Positions 47,441-58,169 of a stretch of DNA of 64,000 nt are shown here, piece after piece. The stretch comes from Platycnemis pennipes (lineage: Eukaryota > Arthropoda > Insecta > Odonata > Platycnemididae). The notes beneath the pieces were generated by a model. The model was not told the origin of the DNA. It searched no databases and saw nothing but the letters and a program-made list of their open reading frames with translations. The position numbers and the translations under genes were made by a program. How positions within the stretch are numbered: the stretch's first letter is position 1; the number at the start of each line of letters is the position of its first letter. The stretch covers positions 89,197,656 through 89,261,655 of the forward strand of contig OW121847.1 of assembly GCA_933228895.1 (NCBI GenBank), in the 5' to 3' direction.

Positions 47441-47535
47441 AAATAGAAAACACTTGTAATTTTCCACACTCAATACATTTCAACGACTCAACCGAAGATG
47501 GTTTCAGCACTTAGTGCCATTGTCAAAGCCTTGAT
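47440..47535 (-). mobile_element. Penelope-like 3' tail with variant hammerhead
   Basis: Same family as 37141-37230 but on the minus strand: variant module, then TTGAGTGTGGAAAATTACAA and a GTGTTTTC end. No coding remnant upstream. Confidence 0.6.
47490..47526 (-). ncRNA. Variant hammerhead-type module (U3-A8)
   Basis: Minus strand: UUGACAA (47526-47520), one extra U, helix II GGCAC/GUGCU with loop UAA, GAAA (47505-47502), helix III ACC/GGU with loop AUCUUC, then U (47490) as the expected cleavage base. Third instance of the UUGANAA core. Confidence 0.55.
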
Positions 47536-47613
47536 AATGCAAGGACCCATTTTAAAAGCCATTGATCGAGCCACATAACAATTAGATAATTATATATTGA
47601 ATATCCAGTCATT

Positions 47614-47625
47614 ACTTACATATCG
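47614..47625. repeat. Left SINE target-site duplication
   Basis: ACTTACATATCG, identical to 47898-47909. Confidence 0.88.
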
Positions 47626-47897
47626 GGGGGCGTGGTGGCCTAGTGGGTAGAGCACTGAGCTACTGACCGGAGGAACCCGGGTTCAAACCCTTCTGGTCTT
47701 TCTGGACACCCCATCTAAAATCCTCGCGATTCGATTTTCTGCGTGTCAGAACTTCGTAGAAAATCGCAACGTAGCATATCGTAGCAAAGGGAAAGGAACT
47801 GGCCCCCCTACCCTGAATGTGTGAATTTCACACAGCATTAGCTTAGTACGAGGTGAGCTCTACTCTCACCTATCAAGGTTGAATCACTGAGTGAGTG
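47626..47897 (+). mobile_element. tRNA-derived SINE, complete with TSD
   Basis: A tRNA-like head with A box TGGCCTAGTGGGTAGAGC (47636-47653) and B box GGGTTCAAACCC (47679-47690) is followed by about 200 bp of unrelated body ending in CACTGAGTGAGTG. The 12-bp word ACTTACATATCG flanks it exactly (47614-47625, 47898-47909). Length is about 272 bp. It would depend on a LINE for its movement; which one cannot be told. Confidence 0.88.
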
Positions 47898-47909
47898 ACT
47901 TACATATCG
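47898..47909. repeat. Right SINE target-site duplication
   Basis: ACTTACATATCG, identical to 47614-47625. Confidence 0.88.
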
Positions 47910-48039
47910 AGCTATATATGGGAGCTATTTTTAATATGTAAGTATACCCATTAGAATATATGCAACTTCATACAAACACTCAAGAGACCAGATGATTTCC
48001 CGCTAATTAATTAATTAAAAAGGCCAATGATTAATTTAA

Positions 48040-48160
48040 AGTCATTAGTATGGACAAGACTTTGTAGAGAAGTAACACTTTTAAATCTCTGCTTGGCTCA
48101 ATTGCAATCATCTTATGCTGATTTTAGAATCATCAGCAATGTTAAAAGAACCTTACCCTT
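48040..48160 (-). mobile_element. Possible Penelope-like tail relic
   Basis: Minus strand has CUGAUGA followed by a hairpin-like word and then AUAAG where GAAAC would be expected, then GATTGCAATTGAGCC and a TTAAAAGTGTTACTTCT tail resembling the GTGTT-type tails at 37.2 and 47.5 kb. Only suggestive. Confidence 0.25.
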
Positions 48161-48169
48161 AATTGACCA

Positions 48170-51100
48170 ATAACAATGGGTTGCTTCTACACACACACTC
48201 AGAAAGGAAAAGCTTCGGCAGTAAATAATATACCTACGCTTTCACGTTTACTGATTCATTACACAAACGGTCCCCAGATCTTAGTTTTCAGAAATGCTTT
48301 TAGGCAAAATTCTTCTTCGCAATGAAAGGAAGAATTATAGTTGATAAATAATCTGAAAAAATCCCAGACGGTGCCGAAAATCAAATCCCCCTAGATATAA
48401 AACCATTCCACCGAAATCACTCGAAGTGTGATTATTAAATTCTCGACTTTTAGTTCCCTTATAATTGATATTATATATTAATTATTAATATAATATTATG
48501 ACGAGGAAGAATTGCGTGAGCTGAATTTCATGATTAATATCTACAAACAGGAAACGCAGATCTTGAGTGTGAATTTGATTTTTGTATTTTATGATAATTA
48601 CTGTCATGGGGGTTCATATACTATGGGGATTACAAGAATTTGAAAGAATACATCCCAAATGATCTGAAGGCCATATTTTTGGAAAAGAAAAAGAAAAAAT
48701 AGATAAGCTTAACAGCAATATCTGATCAGTAAAATATTTATGCATTAAAGGGATCTTGATAGAGGAATAAATTCCATAGATACCTTCGGTTACGAGCTAT
48801 AAATTGCACGATAACACTGCCAAACGACCAATCTACAATGACGAGAATATCTTCTATTATGACGTCAAAAGTACAGTAAACTATTAGAAATTCAGTATTT
48901 CTCATGTTTAGCGAACTAATACGACTGTGTAAGATCTAAGACAGAAGACGTCAATTGCACCATAATCTCAGAGCCAATCGTATTTTTGAGTGCTGGACCT
49001 CTTTGTGATGGCAGGAATAAAATCCGCATTTGATTATCGATACCTCTGGCAACCAATGGTGCAGGTGGACCGATAAGAATGACAGGACAGTAGCGGTGCA
49101 AAACTAGCGCAAGGCATGAACTCTCTGGAGTCAGTGGAGCCGAGAGGAGGATTGGGAGCCCGTGCGCAGGGATGATGGGAAAATGGGCGAGGAGCTTACC
49201 TATAGGAAAGACGCCTTTAAAATGCATGTCTCGTCCCGAAATGAAACCCCGGATACCCAACTCCCCAAAAGAAGTGGTGGCATCGCCTCGAGGAGAGTGG
49301 GCTACGTCGTCCCATTAGCCTCAAACAACACGCGGAGAACGGCGCGAACGCGAACATCGTGGTGCCGTGTAAAATTTATTTCGACAAGCTATGGACATGA
49401 TGGCTTTTGTGGGCCAAAAGGAACAAGACGAGTACACGTCATAACACTGTAAGGACAGCGCATTCGCGTGAAAGGATTTGGCGGCAATTTGACCGCATAT
49501 CGAGCTGATGCGCCTCACCAAGGGTCTGCGTGATCGACTATGGATAAGAAAAACTGCTCTTATCTTTTGAGGCATGCGCAACTCACAAAAGCGAGCAAAA
49601 ACAATTGAGATGAGGATCGTTGCGAAGGCTTTCGTGGTCGAAATTTGACTCATAGTTTCAGGTTCTTCGTCCGTGTATTTGTCTTGATGGACGACATTTA
49701 TTACGAGAGTATAGTGGACATCCTAGGGTCTGAAGTCAAGCCTACTACTGCAGGATGATAGGTGCAATCTCACTCATATGGAGAATTAATTTGCCGGGAC
49801 TTCAAAACACCGACTGGAATGCGGAAAAACCTGCGTACAAAAAGACGCAAGAAAGTCACACAAAGGCTGTTAACAGTAGCGTACCTGTGTATACTAACGT
49901 AACTTGAGGAACAAGGAACATGGTTAGGCTCCAAGTTGCCCGGGAGCAGCAGGCTACCATTGAACCATTTAAATTTGTTTTTGACGTGGTTATAATGAAT
50001 AATGTGTCACCTTAAGTCGTCTAATTCTGCCCAGCTTTATCTAACAGTTTTGGATTAGAGAAGATTCCATGTGCTCCGTAAGAAGCTGAATTTGATCACT
50101 ACAGCCGATAATAAATCCATACTAACAAGACAAAGGAATAGCATTAAAGGTCCTCTAAAATCGAAAGTCATTTTGCCGCCACTAATCTAAAGTTAATCGT
50201 ATAGAAGACTGATAACTCATGCCTAGGGTACGACTCAAATTTGCGCCGCTGTGCATTACCGATTTGTCTACTGCGGCCTGCCTTGTAACAAAATAATTGT
50301 GGTGGTAACCAGCACAAGATTTTAAATAAAAATTACATCAGGCACACCATCATCACAGTTTCCCTATTTGTTGTTCACATGAAATCACTATGAAGAAAAT
50401 CAAATAATGAAAAATAAAACATTAGCACATATCCCAAATCAGCACCCGCTTCTCATTTTCCAGTCAAAAATTCGCAGTAACTCTTTAAACTAACGCTGTG
50501 AAGGGACTAAGAGAGTCTATGAAAGGGCATAGTTTGGCAGCGAGGGTTCAATGGAGACGATCTACGACCCATTCGCTGGCCAAAACTCAGCCACCTTCTT
50601 CGGAGAAACCTTGGCCCGAGCGCCGCAAGAATTTTGAGTCGGGCACGTGTTAATGATTCAGTTAAAGGCGTGCCCCGAAGGGAGGCAAATGGACCGATAG
50701 AGGAACAGGCTGAGAGAAGAAAGGCACGGGACAGGAGACAACCGCGAAAAGGTCTACCACCCAGAAAACCCCACGTGGTGGACCCAGAAAACCGCCGTGA
50801 AGAATTGAAACCGAAGCCAGTTAATGTCCTTTGCAGAATGGCCATTTATTTATGCATCTGCTTTCTTTTTCATTGCATGTAGCTCGACGATTCACCTGGT
50901 AACGTAATGGAAGAGGAGAGAAGGCGAAAACGTGAATGTTTTTCTAATTAGAGGAATTTAAAAAAATAAAACGACGCTTTAAATCACTGAGAAAAAAACG
51001 ATGCATTTGACCTTTTAAATAAACTCATATCTAGGTGTCTGAATTCTAGAATTCTTTCGAAAAAACAAATTAGCAGTCAAGAGTAAGCGAAAGAAAGAAA

Positions 51101-52040
51101 CAGAAAACTTTCAAAAACAAGTTTAAATACACGCCAAATATTCAGTCCAAATGAACGTGACTCCTACAAAGAGAACTCAAATTCAAATAACCATACCATT
51201 ACAGAAGTGACAAAAATATCTTTCACAATCGATGTCATTTACTACCATAAATTCTCAAGAAGCAAACGCAGATTAAAACTCAACTCTAATGATTGAATTA
51301 GATCCCCATTTCCCTATTTCACGTCAATATACTATTCAAAGATCAAACTAAAAGATTTATGTTAGTTTTCTCACAACCGTTTTATTTCATTAAGTTTCAA
51401 AAAATATTTTATTAATTGAAAATCTAGGGAAAATATTTATACTTAAGTCTGCATTGAAGATATACAAGCATAAAAAAATCATTATAACCGGTGTTCCACG
51501 AATAATGTTACATTTTGAGACAGTTCCTGCGTGATTTACTTCCATACTACGGTCGTTCCAGCAAACATACTTATTTAATATCCTACACCATTCTACCATA
51601 CATATTTTCTTGAACTTACAGCAATGAAACATAGAAATTATAATATCCCTTTAAAATAAGTTGTTCACAGCTCAACATTTCATTTTTATTGACCATAATA
51701 CATACATATATTAATAAATCAGCTGTATGGTACCTCTTCGCACATTCCTATGCTTCAGCCATTTGTGAATAAAAGGTCCCTGTAGTTATTAGAAAGCAAT
51801 AATTTTTGGCTAAAGAACGTGCAAAACACCTCAACACTGAACTCCAATCTAGCCTCATTATTGGAAGACTGTAGGGTACACTTCAAATTAATAAATAAAT
51901 GGATAAATACTGAGGAATTCAGCGTGGCACACGCATGGCATGTGTCATTGTTTTCTTATCTTGTGAAAAAGCGTAAATAAAATCTAGTTTCTGGCACTAG
52001 ATAAATACGAAGAGCATATGGAGCATATTACTGGATATTT
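48170..52040. other. No recognised gene; mild GC patches
   Basis: Moderately GC-rich patches at 49040-49660 and 50500-50860 carry frames on both strands. The plus-strand frame 50634-50882 is Arg/Glu/Lys-rich with a hydrophobic end, but has no recognisable domain. A short AT palindromic run (TAATATAATATTA type) lies near 48470-48500. Nothing else identified. Confidence 0.45.
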
Positions 52041-52043
52041 TTC

Positions 52044-52200
52044 ATAGTGCATGTTGTCCAATTGGTAGCGAGCCAGCCAGAAAACCTTAAGTTTTAGGGG
52101 TCCGAATGCCATATTCGGCGTGGATTATGCGGTAGTCTAAAAACGCTAGGTAATAGGTTAAACCAGGCATTAAGTCATTAACCGTTGTAGCACCATAAAA
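52044..52200 (+). mobile_element. tRNA-derived SINE relic
   Basis: A-box-like TGGTAGCGAGCC (from about 52063) and B-box-like GGGGTCCGAATGCC (52097-52110). The head is more damaged than at 47.6 kb and looks like a different family. Ends unclear. Confidence 0.4.
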
Positions 52201-52209
52201 TATAAATGT

Positions 52210-52980
52210 GCTACCACCCACTGTGTTTTTGTGTAGTTATTTGCAAGTTTATATCTAAAAAGGAATTGGTGGCAAGAATACCAAACCATGGTATTTAGCG
52301 AGATGCGATGTAGGGCGGCCTACCGACTACTCTCTAGAGACTGAGCTGCCTACTTGCGGCGATATCGAGCTATTTAGTATCCCGCGTCTGCATGCGACAT
52401 CTCAATTACCACGATGCAAATATGTATCGACCCGAATCATGGCTTTGCCGTACCGAATCGGGTCCCTGAGCGCCAGGCTCTCGGACGTTTAACAATAGGG
52501 CTTCAGAGATTACGGCTCGAGCTTTGTTCGTGAGGGCTAAAATTTTAGAAAGTTTAGGAGACGCCCGAACTTACGAGAAACCCTATTCTTTCATAACTAC
52601 CGGATAAAAAAATACTACACAGCCTTAGGTGTTTTACAAATTGCCACTAAGTTGGTAGCATAGGTAAGGCAAAGATAAGCTTATTAGATGCAGGATATAT
52701 TTTTCGAGGTAGTAATTTCCTCAAACCCTGCAGTCAGAATTCCAACGCTCTTTCAAAAACATCAAAGCTTTCTTTTGGTAAATTGCAGAAACTCATATAA
52801 GAACTCATAAAAAAATTAAATGAAGTCTTTATTGCAAAAAGGATTCATTATTTTGCTACATTTCGATCAGCTAGTGGATAGTAAAATGATCGAGCCTTTA
52901 ATTTCACGCCAATTTCTATGCATAAACAAGAATCTTACTTCAGACTTGCAAAATTAACTTTTGGCTAACCCTAGCCTTTT
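52210..52980. other. No recognised gene
   Basis: Nothing identified. Confidence 0.5.
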
Positions 52981-52989
52981 TGTTACATG

Positions 52990-53150
52990 CCAACCCCAGA
53001 GATTTTGTTGATATGGTGGTCACAATACCGGTTTCTTGATCTCAAGGCCTGAATTTGAATCCCAAAATGGGATCGGGTTTGTGTTGTCTAGTGTAGGTAC
53101 CTACTGGCCTGAAATCTCAAGAACCCAGGATTGAATCTTGTGGATTTTTC
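52990..53150 (+). mobile_element. tRNA-derived SINE relic
   Basis: A-box-like TGGTGGTCACAA (from 53015) and B-box-like GAATTTGAATCCC (53051-53063), followed by GGGATCGGG. About 50 bp later a second B-box-like word, CCCAGGATTGAATCTTG, occurs, perhaps part of a tandem or dimeric head. Confidence 0.4.
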
Positions 53151-53159
53151 AGTTATATA

Positions 53160-55440
53160 CCGGTCCCAACTTGAGTGCCTTGTGGAGAGCACTTCGAGTC
53201 CAGTACGTCCGTCGGATTAAGCCCTTGGCACATTTTGCTAAGAGCAGGCGGGTCTCTTCACCCTTCCTCCGTTCCCTAAAAAATCCTACCTTTGCCCAGT
53301 CACTCTATGAAGCACATGTTCTCAGTTGTCAGTCGCCTCCCCGAAATAACTATAGCTATTGAATACGAAAAGAAAAATAGCATTTTCAATAAATCCCCAG
53401 CCGGTAATTGAATACCTTAATGGAGAGCACCTCAAAGGTTATACTTATTCTGAAAAATGAAACTCAAAAATAGAGCCTGAAAAATCCTTTCCTGAAAGTA
53501 GACTAATGACGAGACAGGGCCTCTCCTCTTCTATCCTTACGCACTTTCGTATTCTAGAGAACTTCATCTTCTACCCTACTATCAGCCTTTTATTAATAGC
53601 GCTAACTCCTCAGCTGTCGGATTTCTCCTTCTCTAAAAACTATGACTTCTAGCTCAAAAAAACCGTCCTCGTCTTAATGTGCACCGTCATTTTTTTATTT
53701 TCTTTCGAAAAATAGGTTGTGAGCGAATGAATCACAACATTTTAAGGCAGAAGACAAAATACCGCGTGACGATTTACAAGTGTGCAACATCGTAACACAT
53801 GAAAAGTAAATTTTATTCCAGGGAGAACTAATCTTAACATAAAAATCATAAGCCGGAACTGATGCTCCCACCACGCATTCGCCCAAATCATGGTTAATTT
53901 TAATTTTCCGCAGGACAGCACAATATTTTTCCTCATTAAATTACTGGAAATTCAGATTGCTAGAATTGATGAGAAGAATAGGTTAAAATAATATTCGCTA
54001 TGAACAGCGTGCTTTATGAATCATTGCGCCATGGCTAACAATACTGGCAATAATCGGAAGGTTTCAACCCCTAATCATCTAACGGAAATGTGGTCCCTTT
54101 ACTGTTCTGTCACCCCCAATCACAATACAAGAAAATTACAAATTTAAATTAATGCTGGATGATGCAGTGATTCCTCGGTATCATGCCTTTGAAATACAAC
54201 CCAAGACTGTTCAGTTTGACGTACGTTTCTTTCACTTGCCAAAAGATAATTCCTCAGAACTGCCATATAAATATTCATCAGAAATGGATGAATCATTGAT
54301 GATTCCAAATTATTTTTGTTAAGCCTAGTTTTTCCCCCATGCAAATTACACGCCGAAAAATACAGTAGAGCCACTCAACCTCACTTCGTAAATCAGCAAT
54401 CTCGCTAAAAGTAGCGTCAATAACGTTCTCCCAGTCTACACTATCATGTCAAAGTCAACAAAATTCGGCTTCCTTCCCTCAAAGCGTTGCCGTAATTTCA
54501 AAACAGGATACTTCGTCCAGTGATTGATCACAATCCTTGACTAAGATAAGTTATTCCTAGGCATTGTACCGCACGGATACAATAATCCTCGGATTCGCGA
54601 GCACCCCCGCTCTAGCTGAACCCTTCCGGGTGCAAGGCAATGCAGTGCTCGGGAACACCTCGACACGATAAAGTTCATACCAGTTTGAGTGATGGAGTTC
54701 ATGTTACAGGAAACACCCAACACCACAGAAGGGACGTCGTACGAAGTTAAGTTCCGTCGAGAGGGGACTTCACCACATGCGTAAAGATACGCGGAACATC
54801 TCAGGTGAGAAGGGTGGTTAGTGTATGGGTGGGAAGAAGAAAAAAAAACTAGAAGAAGGGGTTATGGGGGAAGGGGCGCGAGGTCACCTTTCTCAGTTTA
54901 TGGCGCCATTCTGGCGTGCGTTCCCTGGAGGTGGCGCTGTCTTAGTTAGAGTCTTATCTAGGTCATAGCAACTTGCGGCCCTTCATCCTCGGCAGGCATC
55001 CGCCCACACTAGGCCATCAACCAAGTACGAATAAACTCTTAAGACAGCAATCCGTGGGATAAAACGAAGCAAAAGAGGGTATCGCGCGGGGAAATAAAAA
55101 CAAGGGGGAGAATTTTCGTATCGCCTGCGTAACACACAAGTTTACGTCAAGCAATGAGAATAAAACTAACGTCCATGATCTATTTCCTCCGGGTGCTTAT
55201 TGTTCTTTTCTGAGAAAGAAACTTTCTTTTGGCCCCACACGATGGAGGCGAAGGAAGGAAGGCGAAAAATCTTATAATTGGTTTCTCACGAACACATGAA
55301 GTTTGGATTAAAATTTATAAATGCCATGAAGACTTAGACAGGTTGAAGGGCAACTACAAATTATCTCAGGACAAATATATGATATGTTTTATTCTAGGTC
55401 GTGATTAGCGTATGAATTACCAAATGTAAGTTCTACACTC
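53160..55440. other. No recognised gene; GC-rich 54550-55100
   Basis: Mixed sequence, with a GC-rich part at 54550-55100 that contains a purine run (54830-54890). No gene or repeat recognised. Confidence 0.5.
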
Positions 55441-55450
55441 TCATATTCCA

Positions 55451-55506
55451 AGGCCAATTAGATTTTCTCGAGAATTCTAGGCCAATTAGATTTTCTCGAG
55501 AATTCT
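55451..55506. repeat. Perfect 28-bp tandem duplication
   Basis: The unit AGGCCAATTAGATTTTCTCG plus eight more bases occurs twice head-to-tail (55451-55478, 55479-55506) without mismatch. Recent slippage. Confidence 0.95.
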
Positions 55507-55509
55507 AAG

Positions 55510-57480
55510 TCATTACGAATTCAAAAGAACTTACTTTGTTTGCATCAATAGTAATATACAACATGAACTACTCCTGATTTTATTTTGAAGATAAAAGTAC
55601 TGAAGAAATATGGCATTAAATTAACTCAGCAGTTGGAACCAACAGTGAGATGGCAAGCATACACCACGTTTCCCCGCTGTTTTTCTTCGATCTCCTCAAT
55701 GTCATATCTTTATCACACACGAAATATAAACCTTTAATAGATAGGATACCACAGGCTACACTTACTAGGGTGCTTTATTTTGAGGTATAGAAATTAGCTG
55801 ACCAATCTCGGAAATAGCTCTTCTAGTCCCTTTTCCTACACTCTTTTGGAAAAATCTTTACAAGTACTCAGATCTGTTTGAAAATACAAAAAGAATGATG
55901 CAATGAGTTTGTCTTATTATGTCGTCTTATTATCTTGGGTAGAATATGAATGCTCTCATCACGCTGAGGTAAATACAATTAACGATTTAAATAATTTATA
56001 GTTCTGAGTAAGAAATTTCTTTGCACGTAACAGTCTTAAAAACTTAGGTGAACAATATAAAATATCTATGGATTGTTTTATTTCTGCGTGGGAATAAAAT
56101 ATGGAATATTTCCAGCCAGTGTAATTTAAAATCGTTTATTTTATGACCTCATATAATTTCTGATTTATATTGATGGCTGTGTCAAAACGACACATTTTCT
56201 AATGATGAAAAATTGCCAGATATAATGACTAAGATAATCAATATGATATATTTGAGCTGTGGTTATTTCCCGTCAGAATATATTAATTATCCTTTCCTCA
56301 TTTACAACGCGGACTTACAGAGAAATAAAAATCAGTGTGAAACGATTGCAATGCCATGGACTGTAGCAACATTACCCGATTAATTATCCTTCATCGAGCC
56401 CTTTTATAGAAATAATATTCTCCTAGAGTGCTCATGTTTTTCTAAACTAGTGAAAATTGTTACTATTTCTAAAACGATGGAAATTAATTAGCCTTTATCA
56501 AGCCCTTTCATAGAAAAAATTATCCTCTTTACAAAGCTGTAGCATGTTTGTCTACGCTGATGAAAATTGTGCGTTCTAAATCAAAGTGTTCTACATGAAA
56601 ATGGAAAGAGGGAAATATGCGATTAAATTAGCGCTGATTGAACATCAATATTTTCATAATTTCAACGTTCCAGCCTACGCATCGAATAAGTGTTTAATAC
56701 TCTACACGTGTAAGTCCTACTACCAAAATATGCAGCCGCATTTCATATCAATGAGCAATTCCAAAATGATTTGAACTAGGAATGTTCAACCCTCTCAAAA
56801 ATAACAGACCGTAAGCAAACTAGGGTAATTTCCTATCAAATCTCCTGTGCGTAAACTGTAGTTATAATAATTTTGTTTTCCAATCTATTTCATCTGAAAA
56901 TAATAGAAGAGTAGTGGTTTTTGTGAGCAAATAACATAAACATTAGGGGAAACTAAAACTCGAGGGAAATACATGAGGTTCTCTCCATAACAAACTAGTA
57001 GGTAATCAAATGGCCATTTGGTACGAAATTTCCACGCAGGGAGAAACATCACTGCCGTAGACTCATCGGCATAACTTTGCACTACAAACTTCGTACATTT
57101 CGTGGTGAACTTTGAATATCAATTAATTTGGAAATACCATGACTGAGAGGAATGGCTTCGTATCCATGGCCCTCGATTCTTTACCTATTCAAAATTACTT
57201 AAATTGATCATTTTTAGCCGCAAACTACAAAGTATGATTATTAAATTTATTAGAATAAAAAAGCACAAAATGACCATTAAATCATCACGACAAGTCAAAC
57301 AGTGTCCATCAATTTGTTACACAGAAAAGATTCATTGAAGAAAAGATTTATTGGTAACGAAAAAACGCTAATATCCATAAAACCAAAATTGGAACCTTCA
57401 TATAGTTACCATTTTATTTCTGACATGCATGCGCGTCTAATAACAGTTATTTGAAGAAATTACTTATTTGCGACATGAAT
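55510..57480. other. AT-rich DNA without recognised feature
   Basis: Nothing identified. Two related words around CCCTTT(T/C)ATAGAAA with following GATGAAAATTG-like sequence (56398-56460 and 56500-56570) suggest a weak old duplication. Confidence 0.45.
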
Positions 57481-57486
57481 AAATAG

Positions 57487-57584
57487 TATAAAAAAGAAAA
57501 AACTTAGTTCTTTCCCACAAATATAACTAAGAAATAATATAATAATAATATAATATAAAAAGAACTAAGTTTTTCTTTTTTATA
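57487..57584. repeat. Hairpin with about 27-bp arms
   Basis: Arms 57487-57513 and 57558-57584 are near-perfect inverted copies containing AAAAACTTAGTTCTTT and its complement. The 44-bp loop is AT-only for its second half, with an (ATA)n-like run. Could be a tiny MITE-like foldback or a local inversion duplication. Confidence 0.75.
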
Positions 57585-57924
57585 ATGAATAACTTCAACA
57601 ACGTAAACTCGCCAACCATTTATTTTATTACGAATAAATAGCTTTCCTCTAGGTGACGCCCATTATCTCGACGAAGCATATGTCGGTTCAACTGCGATTT
57701 ACGGAAACACTGACACAACATGATGGGTTTCAGTTGATAAATATAGATAATGATCTTTTTTTTCTATAAATGCCCAAAAAATGTGAAAAAAATAAATAAA
57801 TATATGTTTTATTTTACGATTCAACCTCCTTTAACGTTTGCAGTCGTTTCTTCTGTAGCTCTATCAGTCAATGTGACAAGAGCCAGAATTGGAAATGTTT
57901 ACGGATCTACTGGGTGTCGTATTT

Positions 57925-58163
57925 TATTGGTCAAATGAAATATATATTAAAATTAATTTTATAAAGGTCAATTGGTACCACTCCACACATTAATTTACCA
58001 ACCCAGGTTTCGGCAACTCAATGCCAGTTTCAATGTGACGCCCTTGGGCTTCGAACCTTGAAAATGGAGTTGCCGAAACCTGGGTCAGTGTGAATTAACG
58101 TGTGGAGTGTTACCAAGTGACCTATATAAAATTAATTTTAATATACATTTCATTTAACCAATG
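57925..58163. mobile_element. Foldback element with decayed hammerhead ends
   Basis: Arms 57925-58019 and 58067-58163 are inverted copies of about 95 bp with few mismatches and a loop of about 47 bp. Read outward, each arm has GTTGCCGAAACC(T)GGGT: the GAAA and a helix III ACCU/GGGU remain. On the left (minus) a CTG is followed directly by GCA of helix II, as if several core bases were deleted. No coding sequence. It has the same outward layout as the elements at 0.6-1.1, 22.5-23.4 and 37.4-37.5 kb. Confidence 0.65.
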
Positions 58164-58169
58164 AAATAC

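Noticed and set aside
47636..47700. Functional tRNA gene
   Set aside because: A and B boxes are present but the acceptor and anticodon arms do not close, and a SINE body with target-site duplication follows.
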